From the NCBI GenBank assembly GCA_940671915.1, contig CALNVZ010000641.1:7895872-7959871 (forward strand): a stretch of DNA of 64,000 nt. The letters run 5' to 3'. This document shows, piece after piece, positions 1-12,446 of this stretch; position 1 is the stretch's first letter; every line of letters starts with the position of its first letter. The position numbers were made by a program, and so were the translations under genes. The notes beneath the pieces are model-generated. The model was not told the origin of the DNA and did no database searches. It worked only from the letters and a program-made list of their open reading frames with translations. The DNA is from Paracentrotus lividus. Lineage: Eukaryota; Echinodermata; Echinoidea; Camarodonta; Echinidae.

Positions 1-2247
1 CTTTAAAGCTAGTCAGGTCACGTACGCGGAACTAGTTTCGCTTCAACACACCCGGTTATACGGACTAGCTTAAAATGGACCCGTCGTCTCCTAACGGACT
101 ACGTTGAAAGCTAGTCCTCAGTAAGTCGCGTCACGACAGACTGTTTTAATGCTTCGTCGGTCAGACGACGATTTTAAAAGCTCGTAGTCCCGTTTTGGCA
201 CGCTGACAATAGGTTAGTGGACGCAATAGCTAAAAGCTGCTAGTGGAGCACCAGACTGACCGAGCCTTTGAGCAGACATGGCCTTGCTTACAGCTAGTCC
301 GGAATCAAGGGTGTAAAACTAGTCCGGTCGCCGTTTTCTGCCCGATGATTCTTCTGTCTGCTGTTGACCGACATAGCTTACGGAATAGCGTTAATATGGC
401 TTCATCACTTGTCAGAGAAACGTCAAATATGAATATATAGAGAAACAATTAAAGATACAATTAATCTTTTTCACAAAATTCAGAATAAGCCAAATCATTT
501 TATTCATATGATAATACGAGAAATACAGGAAGTAATACAGAGGCCAATTATACATGTTGTGGCCAATTTCAAATAAATGTGATGTTGAGAGTTAATTTAA
601 AATCTTAATTCATGTGAAATTAATTTACATTGACTGAAGCCCGGTCGTCCGAATACAACAATTAGATGCAATTCCATAAGCGCTAAATGAATATGCAGTT
701 TGAAATTAATACTTTATAGTGGCTTGTCTCCAGGGCGGCGAGGGTTGATTGGTCACGAATCTGCGGGTAGGCGTTGATGGGGGCTTAAAAGTATGTCATT
801 AAGCAAGTTAAATTTCAGTCAATTGCTCGTTGTACTTAGCTCACTAGCTGATTCATGTTAAATCAATATGTGGGACGATCTTCCCAATATAAGAAAAATC
901 GAGGGTGAATCTGGTGTCCGCGGGCACTGTGCCCCGGGGGTCTGTTGGGCTCGCCCGTGCAATGGCTTTGCATCAATCATTGTCCTGTTTTGTTGTAGCC
1001 TGCCTTTTTTGCATTTTCTACCCATTAATCTTTCTTGAGAGCCACCTCAAAATCTCGCAATCGCGCCTCTAATCCAATATTCCTGCTTTCAGACAGTTAA
1101 GTTTCGAGAAATTAAAGGGCTATTATTACATAGTAATCTTAGAATTAGAATTTGAAGTTCAGGTTATAAGTGTTGCTATATGTTGTCAGTTACGACACTA
1201 GCGGGGGCATTTAATAAATTGTATTATTTTGGCAGACAGATTTGTTTCGCGTTGGTGATTATAGTAATCTGAATCTCAGTGAAAAAGAGAATAATTCGAT
1301 ATCGTTAGTATATCTTGGGGTGTTTGATAATAAGATATAGGAATTCAAAAAGATGTACTGCAGCGTCTTATCATCAGTTAAGTGGAGTATTGTGCCATTT
1401 ATCACAAAAAATCTTCAGTTTACGTGGTAATGGGGGGAGTCGCGGGTCCTTACAGTTTGTCATTGTAATATAAGAAATTCACGGAGTACAGTATAATTAC
1501 AAGATTAGTATACCGATGATGATCCTTTGTTCGTTCGATATGCGCATGTATTCACATCGCATGCTATTCACCTTGCCTATTGACGTGCTGTTGCTGTTTT
1601 TGTAGTTTTTTCCTGGTTATTCACCAGTATCTATTATAGAGATAGGGGGGTACGCCTAGATTTGCTGGGGTTATGATAGTAATACGGTGAGGTTTTAGTT
1701 CAATAAAGGCCTAGTAATTGGTAAAATGAAATTGGTAGATTGAATCAATAGTTTGAACCTACTCGTGAATTGCATTCTTGTCGTGATTGATGTTTTGTAT
1801 CGTAAGCTTTAAGATTGTCAGGTCATAACAACCGTTGTTTGAGAATAATGTATTCACTTGATTATGTTTGAAAACATGCCGCTCTAAATTTACAATGGAG
1901 ATAATAATTGACATTGCATCTGTGTGTATTTCAAAAGCTAGTCAGTCATTTCAATTGTAAGCGACATTTCAGCTATGTGTATCAAATCCTAGTCGGTCAT
2001 TCTAATGGGTAAACTGAGGCTACCTATCTAATTTTATAGAGCTCGTCCGTCGCATCGACGGACTAACATCAAGTGTGACGGACTAGCTTTAAAGCTCGTC
2101 CGTCAAGTTGAGAGAATTGGATTCAGTTGTAAGCTAGTCCGTCTCGACGGACTAACATGACACACTAGCTTTAAAACTAGTCCGTCTTGACTGACTAGCT
2201 TTAAAGCTAGTCCGTCCACTAACGGACGAGGTTAGGTTTTCAGTGTA
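1..2247. mobile_element. DNA transposon copy 1, left tip cut by window edge
   Basis: Non-autonomous element sharing both ends and interior with the copy at 3537-7268. The right end is TTAGGTTTTCAGTGTA at 2232-2247. Subterminal DNA (1-440 and 1930-2230) is packed with short palindromes of the AGCTTTAAAGCT and GACGGACTAG/CTAGTCCGTC type. About 35 bp of the left terminus lies outside the window. No long ORF exists. Position 985-1012 is an unoccupied copy of the site that holds a MITE in copy 2. Confidence 0.75.
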
Positions 2248-2275
2248 TATGCTGTTCGTCATAAACATGATGAAG

Positions 2276-2428
2276 CAGGGGCCGCGGAGCGTTTTTGAAG
2301 TTGGAGGGGCCGCGTCGAAAGTGGAGGGCTGAAAAGCCCCAAAATCACAAAGCTATATGGTCATTTTAATTCGCGTTTTTGTACAGATTTGCTGTCCCCT
2401 AGCCCCTGCGGCTCCTCGGCCCCTGTAA
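2276..2428 (+). repeat. GGGGCCGCGGAGCG dispersed repeat, copy 1
   Basis: About 150 bp starting AGGGGCCGCGGAGCGTTTTTG, with GTGGAGGGGCTG in the middle, TTTTTGTACA..TTTGCTG near the end and closing CCCCTG. Similar units occur at 25319-25477, 40380-40474 (minus), 49936-49992 (partial, minus) and 56580-56745, so this is an old interspersed family. Confidence 0.6.
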
Positions 2429-2429
2429 A

Positions 2430-3233
2430 AAGTCGTTTCCATTTATTTATTTGTTTGTTTATTATAATTTTGTTTTACTCCTGAAATATGATTTTGCATT
2501 GGCCTTTATTTCGTTGATGTTTTTTTTTAAATCACAATATTGAAAATCGCATACAAGGGATTGAACAATTTCGGGTACCGGTACATTTTGCCATTTTGGG
2601 TCCCTTTGTTTTTCTTTGTTGAACTGGGGGCCCCTGGTCATACCCATGGAAAACGAATCTGAGGTGAATAGGGTTGTGACTGTATACTTGAAGTTTGATC
2701 TGGGTTTATGGTCACTGTGTATCGTATGCATAAAAGTGTGTAATTGCTTTTACTATACTTTTGCTTATGCATTTTCTTATGATACGATAACTGTGATATT
2801 TAGCGTTATTGTTGTATGACTGTACTTTGTTGATTTCATCATTTGGAGGCGGAATTAATGACTATTGAATTGAACTAAAGTAAATTCAATTAAAAAGTCT
2901 ATTTCATTATGAAGATCCTTTAGTAAAAGTAACAATTATTATTTATGCAAATACATTTTAGGGCCCAATATCCCAGATGGATTCAACGGTAACTCACCTT
3001 CATGGGCACCCTTTCTAGCACAGACCGCGGCCGATTAGCCGTCGTCGCCTGCTCACAAAACATAATTATGTAAACATAGAGGAAGAAAATTAATGGAAGA
3101 ACATTTAAAAAAAATAATAAGTTGGGTCTCACCAAATGCACAGGACAAGAAGCACGGTGTGTTTTCAAAGCGACTACTCTATCTTTAATAGTTTACAAAA
3201 GGACCTCAAAATGGATGGAAACTGGGATGTATA
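2430..3233. other. Unassigned intergenic DNA
   Basis: AT-rich DNA between two repeats. No ORF has recognisable content and no inverted termini were seen apart from the repeats listed. Confidence 0.5.
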
Positions 3234-3535
3234 GGGTGGTATCTCACGTCGCGGAGACGTCTCCGCGACGGATAAAAAGTATTAGAGACGTCTCCGAAAC
3301 TTTATTCCGTCGCGGAGGCGTCTCCGCGACAATTTTCAAAAACTGTCTCAAAGCAATTTCAAAGAATCGTCTCAAAGTAGTTTCCGCAACTCGTGAAACG
3401 TCCCGGAGACGTCTCCGCGACGTCTCCGGGACAAGTTTCAAAACCGTCTACATGTAGTTTTAAAACCGTTTCAAAGTAGTCCCAAATTCGTCTCAAAGAA
3501 GTTTTAAAGTTGTTTTCGTGAAGTGAGATACACCC
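3234..3535. mobile_element. Palindromic MITE of the TCGCGGAGACGTCTCCGCGA family
   Basis: Ends GGGTG(G)TATCTCAC and GTGAGATACACCC. The interior holds several perfect or near-perfect palindromes such as CGCGGAGACGTCTCCGCG, plus GTCTCAAAG/TTTCAAAA repeats. It abuts the left end of the transposon at 3537. Related segments lie at 37920-38102 and 46490-46700. Confidence 0.65.
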
Positions 3536-4249
3536 TTACACTGAAAACCTAAACGGGTAGACCGACTAACTTTAAAGCTAGTCGTAGTGATGCCCAGACT
3601 GACTAGCTTTAAAAGCTATGTCGGTCACGCGGACTAGTTTTCCTTCAACACAACGCCGTTTTAACGGACTAGCTTTAAAACTCGTCACGTCTCTACGGAC
3701 TAGCTTGAAAGCTAGTCCGTCAAGTTAGTCCGTCAAGACAAGACAGTTTTAATGCTCGTCGGTCACGACGGACCAATTTTAAAGGCTCGTCCGTCGTGAC
3801 CACTAGTTTGACGGACTAGCCTAAAAGCTAGTCGTAGTGTGCCCGCAGACTGACGAGCTTTGAGCAGGACTAGCTTTACAGCTAGTCGGTCATGGTGTAA
3901 AGCTAGTCCGTCGCGCTTTTTCTGCGCGATGTTCTTGCTGCTGTCTTGACAGACTAGCATGGGCACAGGTTAATATGGCTTCACCACTGTCAGGACGTCA
4001 AATCTGAAATATAGAGATTTAAAGATACGATTAAAAACATGCCTTTTGTCACAAGAATTTGAGCAATTAAATAAATAAAAAAAACAATAAAAATAAATAA
4101 ATAAACATTTTATTATGATGATATAAATCAAAGACAGGAATTAATACAGGAGCACAATAGTTAACATTATGGCAATTAAACAAATAATGGGGCACGGGCC
4201 CAGGAGTCCCGCCATGGCTTGCATCATCATGACTTTTTGTTGTAGCCTA

Positions 4250-5825
4250 CCCTGATAGCAGACTGACGTCTTAAAGACATCTTAAACTGGTCAAACTGGT
4301 CAACTCGTCATAACCGTCGTAAACACGACATCTTTATGATGTCTTAACGACGTCTTCCAAACGATTAATAGAATCTGATATTTAAATATCTTTACATGTT
4401 TCTATGCGATGTTCATTATGTCTTCTTGGTAATGACTTTCAAAAGACGTTAATTTTCTATTTTTTGAGGCAAAAATTATGACAGTAATATGACGTCTTTA
4501 TGATGTCTTTAACGACGTCTAATAAGACCACTTTTTCTTGTCATTTTTTGACCAAAATACGACATCTTTAAGACGTCTTTAAAACGTCTATAAGACAACT
4601 TTTTGATGTCTTTACGACGTCTATAAGACCACTTTTCTTGTCATTTTTTGACCAAAATACGACATCTTTAAGACGTCTTAAAACGGTCCTATAAGACAAC
4701 TTTTTTTGTCCATTTTTTAACCCAAATACGATATCTTTAAGCGTCTTTACGACGTTTTATAGACACTTTTCTTGTCATTTTTTGACCAAAATACGACATC
4801 TTTAAGACGTCTTTAAAACGTCTATAAGAACATTTTTGATGTCTTTACGACTCTATAAGACCACTTTTCTTGTCAGTTTTGACCAAAAATACGACATTTT
4901 AAGACGTCTTTAAAACGTCTATAAGACAACTTTTTTGTCTATTTTTTACCCAAATACGATATCTTTAAGACGTCTTTACGACGTTTATAGACACTTTTCT
5001 TGTCATTTTTTGACCAAAATACGACATCTTTAAGACGTCTTTAAAACGTCTATAAGACAACTTTTTGATGTCTTTACGACGTCTATAAGACCACTTTCTT
5101 GTCATTTTTTGACAAAAATACGACATCTTTTAAGACGTCTTTAAAACGTCTAAAAGACAACTTTTTGCTTTCATTTTGACCAAAATACAATGTTTCTGTT
5201 GTCATGAATATTCATAAGCAGTATTCTGAGATTTGAAAAAGGGGAAAATGAATAGAAATTGCAATTTTAAGCCATGTAACCGGCATTTGGCTTATTGACA
5301 TAATCAAAATTGTTTTAAATATTATCATATTATGTATAACACAATTTCAAGGTTCTTCATAATGACAATTCTTCATATTCATTACAAAAAGTGTAATTTA
5401 ATAATAAGTAACTGTCTTCTTCAAACATTGGTCTGTAGGCACTATATAGCAGGACCGGAACACACTGCCAGTATAATGCCTTTGTGTAGGACAGCATAGG
5501 TTATAATATTAGGATAGTTATGGATATGAAGGATATGGACTCAGTATTAATGTCAACATCCCTGATAGCACAGTGACTTCTTAAAGACTCAGAAAAAAAA
5601 TTTTATGACGTAAATTTGCACCCGGCGTTTGACGTCTTAAAGACGTCGTATTTTTAGCTCATAAAGATGTCAGTTTTAGACGTAATAATGACGTAAAAAT
5701 ACGATGTCTTTAAGACGTCAAACGTGGGTGCAAATTTACGTCATAAGATGTCTTTTCCTGACGTCTTTAAGACGTCTGACGTGACTCTTTAAGACGTTCT
5801 TTAAGACGTCACTCTGCTATCAGGG
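4250..5825. mobile_element. Nested TIR element with GACGTCTTTAAGACGTC arrays
   Basis: Starts CCCTGATAGCAGACTGACG and ends with the inverse (...CTGCTATCAGGG), flanked by TA on both sides (4248-4249, 5826-5827). The matching place in copy 1 (near 990-1000, GTAGCC/TGCC) lacks it, which confirms insertion. It contains a degenerate tandem array (about 4490-5170) of GACGTCTTTA, TTTTTGACCAAAATACGAC and CTATAAGAC blocks. No ORF. Confidence 0.8.
5560..5825. mobile_element. Inner 266-bp palindromic MITE
   Basis: A second CCCTGATAGCACAGTGAC end at 5560 pairs with the terminus at 5825. The whole 266 bp folds on itself through GACGTCTTAAAGAC/GTCTTTAAGACGTC blocks. It is either a short family member nested at the end of the larger element or an internal repeat of its tip. 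Confidence 0.65.
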
Positions 5826-7268
5826 TACCTGCTTTTGCATTTTCGGCGTATACACTTGTCCTTGAGAGCCACTTCAGAATCCCCAAAGTCGCCGCCTCTA
5901 ATCCAAATATTCTTTTCTTCAGATACAAGTAATCTAAAAGAAAAGTGGCGCTTATATTTATTATTAGAATTAAATTTCAATTTTCATAATTTAAATGTGA
6001 TAGTTACTATCGTTGTAAATACACACAATTATAAATTGATTTGGCAAGACATAATTTTTCGCGTTGGTGATATAGCATTAATCTATGTGAAAAAAATAAC
6101 AATAATAATATCTGTGAACTGAAATAAGGAATTAAAAAAAGTACTCACACATTCATGTCACATGAAGGAGATCGCCATATAATCAAAATCTTAGCTTTAG
6201 GGGTATTCCAGTGTGCGTCTGTACAGTTTGCTCATTAAATGGAATTCACATACAGATAATAAACTAATACATGTAATAGTGATGTCCTTTTCGCAATGCG
6301 CATGTTATTCAATCAATTGTACCACTTTCTATTCACTGCTGTTGCTAAGCCAGGCATCACCAGCAATCTATAAGAATAGACGGTTCATGGTTCTATAGTA
6401 ACGAAGTATTCAATTAGCCTGTAATTAAAGCGCGGGTCCCACTGGCTCTTTAGGATGATTGCGTATGAATTGCGGATTGTTTGTTTTGTTTTTGTTTTTT
6501 TGTTGCGGATGAACGAATTTGTATACGCAACTCATGCGCAATTATCCTCCCGTCAGTGGGACCGGGCCTTAAAGAATGGAAACATATTCTAACCTACTCG
6601 TGAATGTTACTTGTCACGATTTATGTATTTCGCTATCGTAATGCTCTTAGATTGTCAAGCAAAAACAACCTTTGTTTGAAGATGTTGATTGTATGCCAAA
6701 CTCTAAAAGTCACTCGTTGTTGCTAATGCGGGAAATTCACCAGCAATCTGTAAGGAAATACCGGGTTCTTGAGTTCATTAGTAACAAGGTATTCAATTAG
6801 CCTGTAACTGAAGAATGGAGAACAAATTTTGGAATCTACCGGTACTCGTGAATTGCATACTTGTCATGATAGATGTAATGTCTTGTAAGCTTTCAGATTG
6901 TCAAGCGAAAACAACCTCTGTTTCAGAATGTATCAACTTGATTATGCTCGGAAACAGAATAAATAGAGAAGGTACATTGAAACGACATTGCAACTATTTG
7001 TATCAAAAGCTAGTCAGTCATTCTAATGGGTGAACTGTCCTACCCCCCTACTTTTTTTTGACCTAGTCGGTCACGTCGATGGACTAGCATCAAGCTTGAC
7101 GGACGAGCTTTAAAGCTCGTCCGTCAAGTTGAGAGATGTAGATTCAGTTGTATGCTAGTCCGTCTTGACGGACTAACATGGCAGACTAGCTTTAAAACTA
7201 GTCCGTCTTGACCGACTAGCTTTAAAGCTAGTCGGTCCATTGACGGACGAGATTAGGTTTTCAGTGTA

Positions 7269-8290
7269 CGGTTTACATTTCCACTGCTTTGCGACAAATC
7301 CATGTTATAATTTGAATCATAATTGGTAAAGAAATTACGTCATGGCGAATTTTGAAGCGTTCAAATATCACGTTCACAACCTGTCCAACATATTTGTTTG
7401 TTTTTTGTTTGTTTTTGTTTGTTTTTTAAAAACAAATTACATGCCTGTTTGAGAAAAAATTGACAGTTATCGGAAAAAAAATCGTTAATATCTGTAACAT
7501 CTCACTTCTTGACATAAAACGATTGTCACTTAGCTATTTCAGAAATCATGGTGAACTGTAAACGGGTCTTTATGTTTTCCAGACCCCCCCCCCCTTTTTT
7601 TTAGGGGTAACTTGGCATTGAAATTGTTCACAAAATAATTTTAATACTAGAAAATAATCTAAAATGAAATATGACGTAAACAAAAGACTTAAAGCAATTG
7701 TTTTGATTGAACTGTCCCATTTACCCCACATGCTTGGGGTAAGTGGGACGCACTAATTTCAATAGCATTTCAATCTATAAACAAAGTTTGTGAAGACAGA
7801 GATCTTCATTCCGCACTTTTATATCACAGTTCATTGCATGACATGTACCTACTTACCCCAACTTGACGGGATAATGATTAATATTGTCACCTCGACCTTC
7901 ATTAATTGGAGGAATATTTAAGCAAAATATTTCTAAAACTTTTATATATAATTAAATAAACTTCAAAATGAGTTATATGATTGCTTTATTGCGTATTCAT
8001 TTTTTTTTTTTTTTTGTAATGCTTACGTAAATGCTTAAGTGTTCCACTTACCCCAATTTACCCTACTATAGGACAAATTTTACGATTTTTTTTAAAGCCC
8101 AAGTGCTCAGTCATCCGTTACAACACAGTTATACGTTGTTAAATGAATATCAAAGTCACAAAACTCTAACATTTCAATATGACAGAGGCTCTCAAAATAT
8201 TTTTTTTCTGAGACGCACAGTATCTGAAAGCCCTAGATACGGATTGAATCTATCTTGCAACAATAGACGTTACAATGTCTCATAAGCCAA
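7269..8290. other. Unassigned DNA with TTACCCC/GGGGTAA motifs
   Basis: No gene seen. TGTCCCATTTACCCC (7705), GGGGTAAGTGGGAC (7736) and TTCCACTTACCCC (8041) form inverted motifs resembling the ends of a GGGGTAAGT-type MITE, comparable with the element at 48717-49580 but too diverged to bound. A C9/T8 run and a T15 run are present. Confidence 0.4.
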
Positions 8291-8429
8291 AGAGGACATG
8301 TGCGGTCACCATTGGAAACTTTTATTCAAAGTTATTGAAGAAGGTCGAAAACGAGGGTTTGCAGCTATTTTGAAAATAGTGCCCTTTAGGTCCTCCGTCT
8401 TCCAGCGAAAACACGCTATTAGCTTGTTC

Positions 8430-8612
8430 TCGCTACAAAAATTAGGATTACTTTTGTTTTACAAAAGCAAATTATACAAAACAAAGTGCTTCGGCAAGAA
8501 ATATATTTTGGCTTAAATTTGATACCACAAACACACATTGTTTTGGGAAGATTTCATACCTAGTTATTTTTTCCCCGATTGTACCATTCTGTTTGATACA
8601 GTCTGTATCTTA
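8430..8612. repeat. Partial MITE, ACAGTCTGT...GTACCAT family
   Basis: Matches 33885-34075: TTTTGTTTTACAAAAGCAAAT, ACAAAACAAAGTGC, TATTT(T)TCCCCGA(T/C)TGTACCAT and a terminal ACAG(T)CTGTATC. Only the right-hand part of the family consensus was recognised here. Confidence 0.55.
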
Positions 8613-9155
8613 ATCTAACTCAGGCTTACCTCTGTAGTAGGCATATCCGGGAATCTCACCGAGAGGCAAACGCAAGCAATGAATCTAACCAATCTAACGA
8701 ATGCTGGAAAAACATAGGATTTTCCTTGTCATGCACAAGTGAGAGCTGGCAAACGTATCGACTTTACGGGTTTCGCCTGGATTTTTTTTCTTTGAAAAAA
8801 GTGAATATGTTCAAAATTTGTTTGCGAATTTATTTCTTCTCAAGGTTTGCAAAGGCATACTAGCCAGTGCAGAACTGAAGACAGTAAACTTGGAGAGGCA
8901 TTGCAAGCGAGGTTAGCCAATCACACCTCTCGTTGTGAAATCCAGTTCTGAGTGATCAGCCAATAGACCTGATGCAATGACGTCATCGCGCTACCATACC
9001 GCCCTCCCTCAGAGGCTGAGGCCATGCAGCTGGCGCATCTCTGACATCTCCGTTTACGCGTATTCCTATATGCTCTGAGGGAGCTATAAGATTATTACGT
9101 CATATGCATCGATGAAAAGTTCAACGGAATTATTCTTGATTAACATGGAGGCAAG

Positions 9156-9492
9156 GGCGGCGATTTCATGTCACGACAGGGGGGGGGGGCGAAAACACTG
9201 AAAGGGGAAATTGACGATATCCTAAAGCGGAATAAAGCGTCCCAATTGTAAATCCAAAACTCGAAATTTGAAAATGTTTTCGAGCGCGAAGAGCGAGCCA
9301 AAGATTTTGCCTTATGATAACATTTAGAATTGTATTTGACATATATTTTGCCTCTTCGCTAGCTTCACTAGCTGATCACTAAATTTAAAAAAAATGTTAA
9401 GCTTTAAAAATCGAGGGGGACGATCCCCCAGAAAAAAAAAAAATCGGGGACGGGGTTACACGTCCCCCGCCCCCCCCCCCCGGATCGCCGCC
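9156..9492. mobile_element. 337-bp MITE with GGCGGCGAT termini
   Basis: Starts GGCGGCGATTTCATG, ends GGATCGCCGCC. G-rich and C-rich subterminal blocks are complementary. No coding capacity. Confidence 0.55.
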
Positions 9493-9562
9493 ATGCATTG
9501 GAGGAATGTACTTTTTCAGATATCAATAAGCCCAGCCCTATTTATTATAATAAACGAATAAG

Positions 9563-9965
9563 AGCCTATACAGACTGTATTAAAAAAAACATGGTACCGT
9601 CGGGGGGAAATAATTTAGATATGAAATATTTTCAAATGATGTATGTAAGTGGTAGCAAATTACAACCTTAATATTTTTTTTGCTGATGAACATTGTTTCA
9701 AATAATTTGCTTTTGTAGAACAATAACTATGAGAATTAACTTACGTTCGAAACCTACACAAAGGCATGGCGCGGGGTGTGCAAAATGAATTTTTATCGGT
9801 TGTAGAAAACTAATCCACAGCACCAAACGAGATGAATAAACATTGACAAAGAAGGCTTATTTGTTCTGCTTTATGGAAATAGCAAGCATTATTAGAATGT
9901 GACTAATCTTCATACAATAAAAACTGTTTCCTGTACCCCTTTATTTGATACACGGTGTAGTTGCT
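9563..9965. mobile_element. MITE, ACAGTCTGT...GTACCAT family
   Basis: Left end TATACAGACTGTATTAAAA with ATGGTACCGTCGGGGGGAAA, right end TGTACCCCTTTATTTGATAC. The interior is similar in reverse to 8430-8612. Termini are diverged, so the right boundary is approximate. Confidence 0.45.
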
Positions 9966-10689
9966 ACGCCATTAAAACAAAGAAGGTGTTTATCTGAAAA
10001 CATAGTGAAGCCTTTGTTTCGTCTTCAAACCTGATATTCTGATTCCTTGCTAAGGCTTGGTTTCGTTATAAATAAGTTGTAGATTGTAGATTATTTTACC
10101 AAATTTGTTTTTGTTTACTTCTTTATACTTATAGGTGTTATACTTCGAAATACGTGAGTAATTACCAATTACAACTGATGCTCACTTCCTTAGCCTCAAG
10201 TAAACTCTCACATAGGTTTCACTTTGATTTTGTTGCACCTTGAGTGACATTTGAAAAGAAAGTGATATTTAAAAACATCATATCATTATATCAAGCTCAT
10301 ATTTATGATTTACAATAAGATACAAAACTCGTATTTTGCAGAAAAGTATTTTTTGTATTTTCAAAAGAAGTAAGGAAATATCTAATGGCGAATTGCTTTC
10401 ACTTTTCTACAATAATATCCTGGATTGATTCAATTTATCAGTAAAAACAGACATCTAGAAATGTCCAGTTTCTCAATGAACATTCATTTCCTAATGGCGC
10501 AGTCACGCACAGTATGCGCTGGGTGTGCGTTACTCGTGCGTCGAGCCCGCTTTTACAACGCAGTGCATTCGTTGCGTATTTTAATATGTATTGTCTTTCT
10601 ATGCGCATTTTCGGCAAGTCTCACAAATTTCAATGCGCCGGTCTCGTGTTGTGTACATGTGACTATTGCATAAATTCTATATATCAATC
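9966..10689. other. Unassigned AT-rich DNA
   Basis: No gene or RNA recognised. A GC-richer patch at 10495-10650 contains short inverted words (GCGCAGTCACGCACAGTATG) but no clear element termini. Confidence 0.4.
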
Positions 10690-10745
10690 GGTTTCCTTTT
10701 TATCGACATTTTTCTAGGTGTTTAGTTTTTTCTGACTCATTCGGT
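10690..10745. repeat. Solo terminus of the CCGAGTGAGTCAAAA palindromic family
   Basis: TTTTTATCGACATTTTTCTAGGTG followed by TTTTTTCTGACTCATTCGGTA matches the right end of the 854-bp palindrome at 44812-45665. No partner end was found to the left. Confidence 0.55.
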
Positions 10746-11580
10746 ATAGGCGAAAGAAACCAAACAAAATGAATCGAGACGTAACTCCCCTTTTTCCTTT
10801 TAATGCGAACTTTCGGCCATGTAAAGGGGCCTTCATCAGGCCTACAAAATGAAATGAAATTTGAAACAAACATAAGATGTTGTAGATAATCACAAGTTGT
10901 TATAGACAATCAAAAGTTAACAGATATCAAAAATGTTTGCTAAGGTGTATCAAATTTAATCAAATTAATTTTAATATAATACAGTATTAAGAACTATGTT
11001 GATGTTCCTGCTGTTTAACACCCAGGGGGGCATTTCATCAAAGGACTTGTCAGATGTTTTATCCGACAAACTGTTATAAGCTACTGAAATGCTAGCATCT
11101 GATTGGCTGAGAGCTAATTTGTCGGAGTGCAGAATACACGAGTAGCTGAATAATGATCCAGGGAATATACAACATTCAAAGTTAAATAACATTTTAAAAG
11201 GATCATCTGATTAGATATTTCATATATTTTATTTTTGAAATAAATCATTTATGATACATAGTAAATAGTGTCATACAAATCAATATGAATACCAATTGAT
11301 TCTTAATCAAACAGTAAAATAATCGAGGGGTATATGATGAGAGATATGAATAGTTACTCAGGTTTAGGTACATTATTCACCATCAATCATTAACAATATA
11401 CAGCAAATCAATATTTATAGTTTGTATCGCCGACTTTTAACTCATATAGCTATTTTGAAAAATGTACGTTCCTCCTAGTACCTCATTGTATACTATTCAT
11501 TAAACGCGTTATATTCGTATCACACTTTCTAATAATACTTATAACGTTATATATACGAATTAATCATAATCATAATGATT
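10746..11580. other. AT-rich DNA with a GGGGGCATTTCATCAAAGGAC motif
   Basis: The stretch near 11025-11130 (GGGGGCATTTCATCAAAGG, GACTTGTCAGA, TATCCGACAAA, AATTTGTCGGA) looks like a partial MITE with GACAAGT/TTTGTCGGA inverted words. The rest is low-complexity AT-rich DNA with no gene. Confidence 0.4.
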
Positions 11581-12446
11581 AATAGTGCTTCCATAATTTT
11601 GATAGACACACAATGATTATTATAATAGTATTTTTGTCTTTATCATAGTGAATCAATACAATAATAATTAAATATCATAATTCATCGATATATTAAATAC
11701 TGATTCAATGATTGTTATGATTGTCATGGAATAGAATGGTCACTGAATTGTTATTAAAATGGTCATACCATCACATTATTTATTCAATATGATATTTGAT
11801 ATTCATAAAATATAATAGGCCTAGACATTCATTATAATCGCAATTATTTGAATAATAATGAAATACATAGAAGTCATTTAACATTATTAGTCACTCAATA
11901 TGATAGTCACTAAGGATATTATGAATCTTGTATGGTTTTTCTACAATATCATAGTCATTTAACTCGACCAATACGATAATGAATTAAGTTAATAGTCAGT
12001 ATATGCGAATTCATATGGCACTTGCAAAACCATCCAAGCAATGGCTCTTACATTATTAAAATGAAAAACGTGTAAATAATATCCATATTATAAGTATACA
12101 TTAAACTATACAAAGGATCGATATGAGAAACACAGTGTATTTAATCTTTGATAATTATAATGATCTACAATAACAAAAAGGTAAAGTTGTTTTTCTTTGT
12201 AAATAAATGACATTTTTTCTGTAAATAGTGTACAAATGTTTCACGAATAGCATTGACACCGAATTATCGATGTTCATTATTAAAATTGTGAGTCTGCAAT
12301 CTATATGATTTGCTTGGGGCTAATCTTGATCTCGATTAGCATGTCGCTATTTTATTCGCTCAAATCGGTAAACACTATGTATTATGCTAAAAAAAAAAAA
12401 AAAAAAAAAAAACACTATTGTTATATCAATGAGATTTGGTAATAAA

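Larger units (their letters stand above)
3537..7268. mobile_element. DNA transposon copy 2, complete, non-autonomous
   Basis: Terminal inverted repeats TACACTGAAAACCTAA (3537-3552) and TTAGGTTTTCAGTGTA (7253-7268). TA at each tip may be the target duplication; excluding it, the element begins CACTG, as many CACTA/EnSpm or Chapaev-like elements do. Superfamily is uncertain because there is no transposase. Both subterminal zones (3555-4010, 7000-7260) carry arrays of palindromes built from AGCTAGTCCGTC and TTTAAA. The interior is interrupted by the MITE at 4250-5825. Removing it leaves about 2.16 kb, the size of copy 1. Confidence 0.8.
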
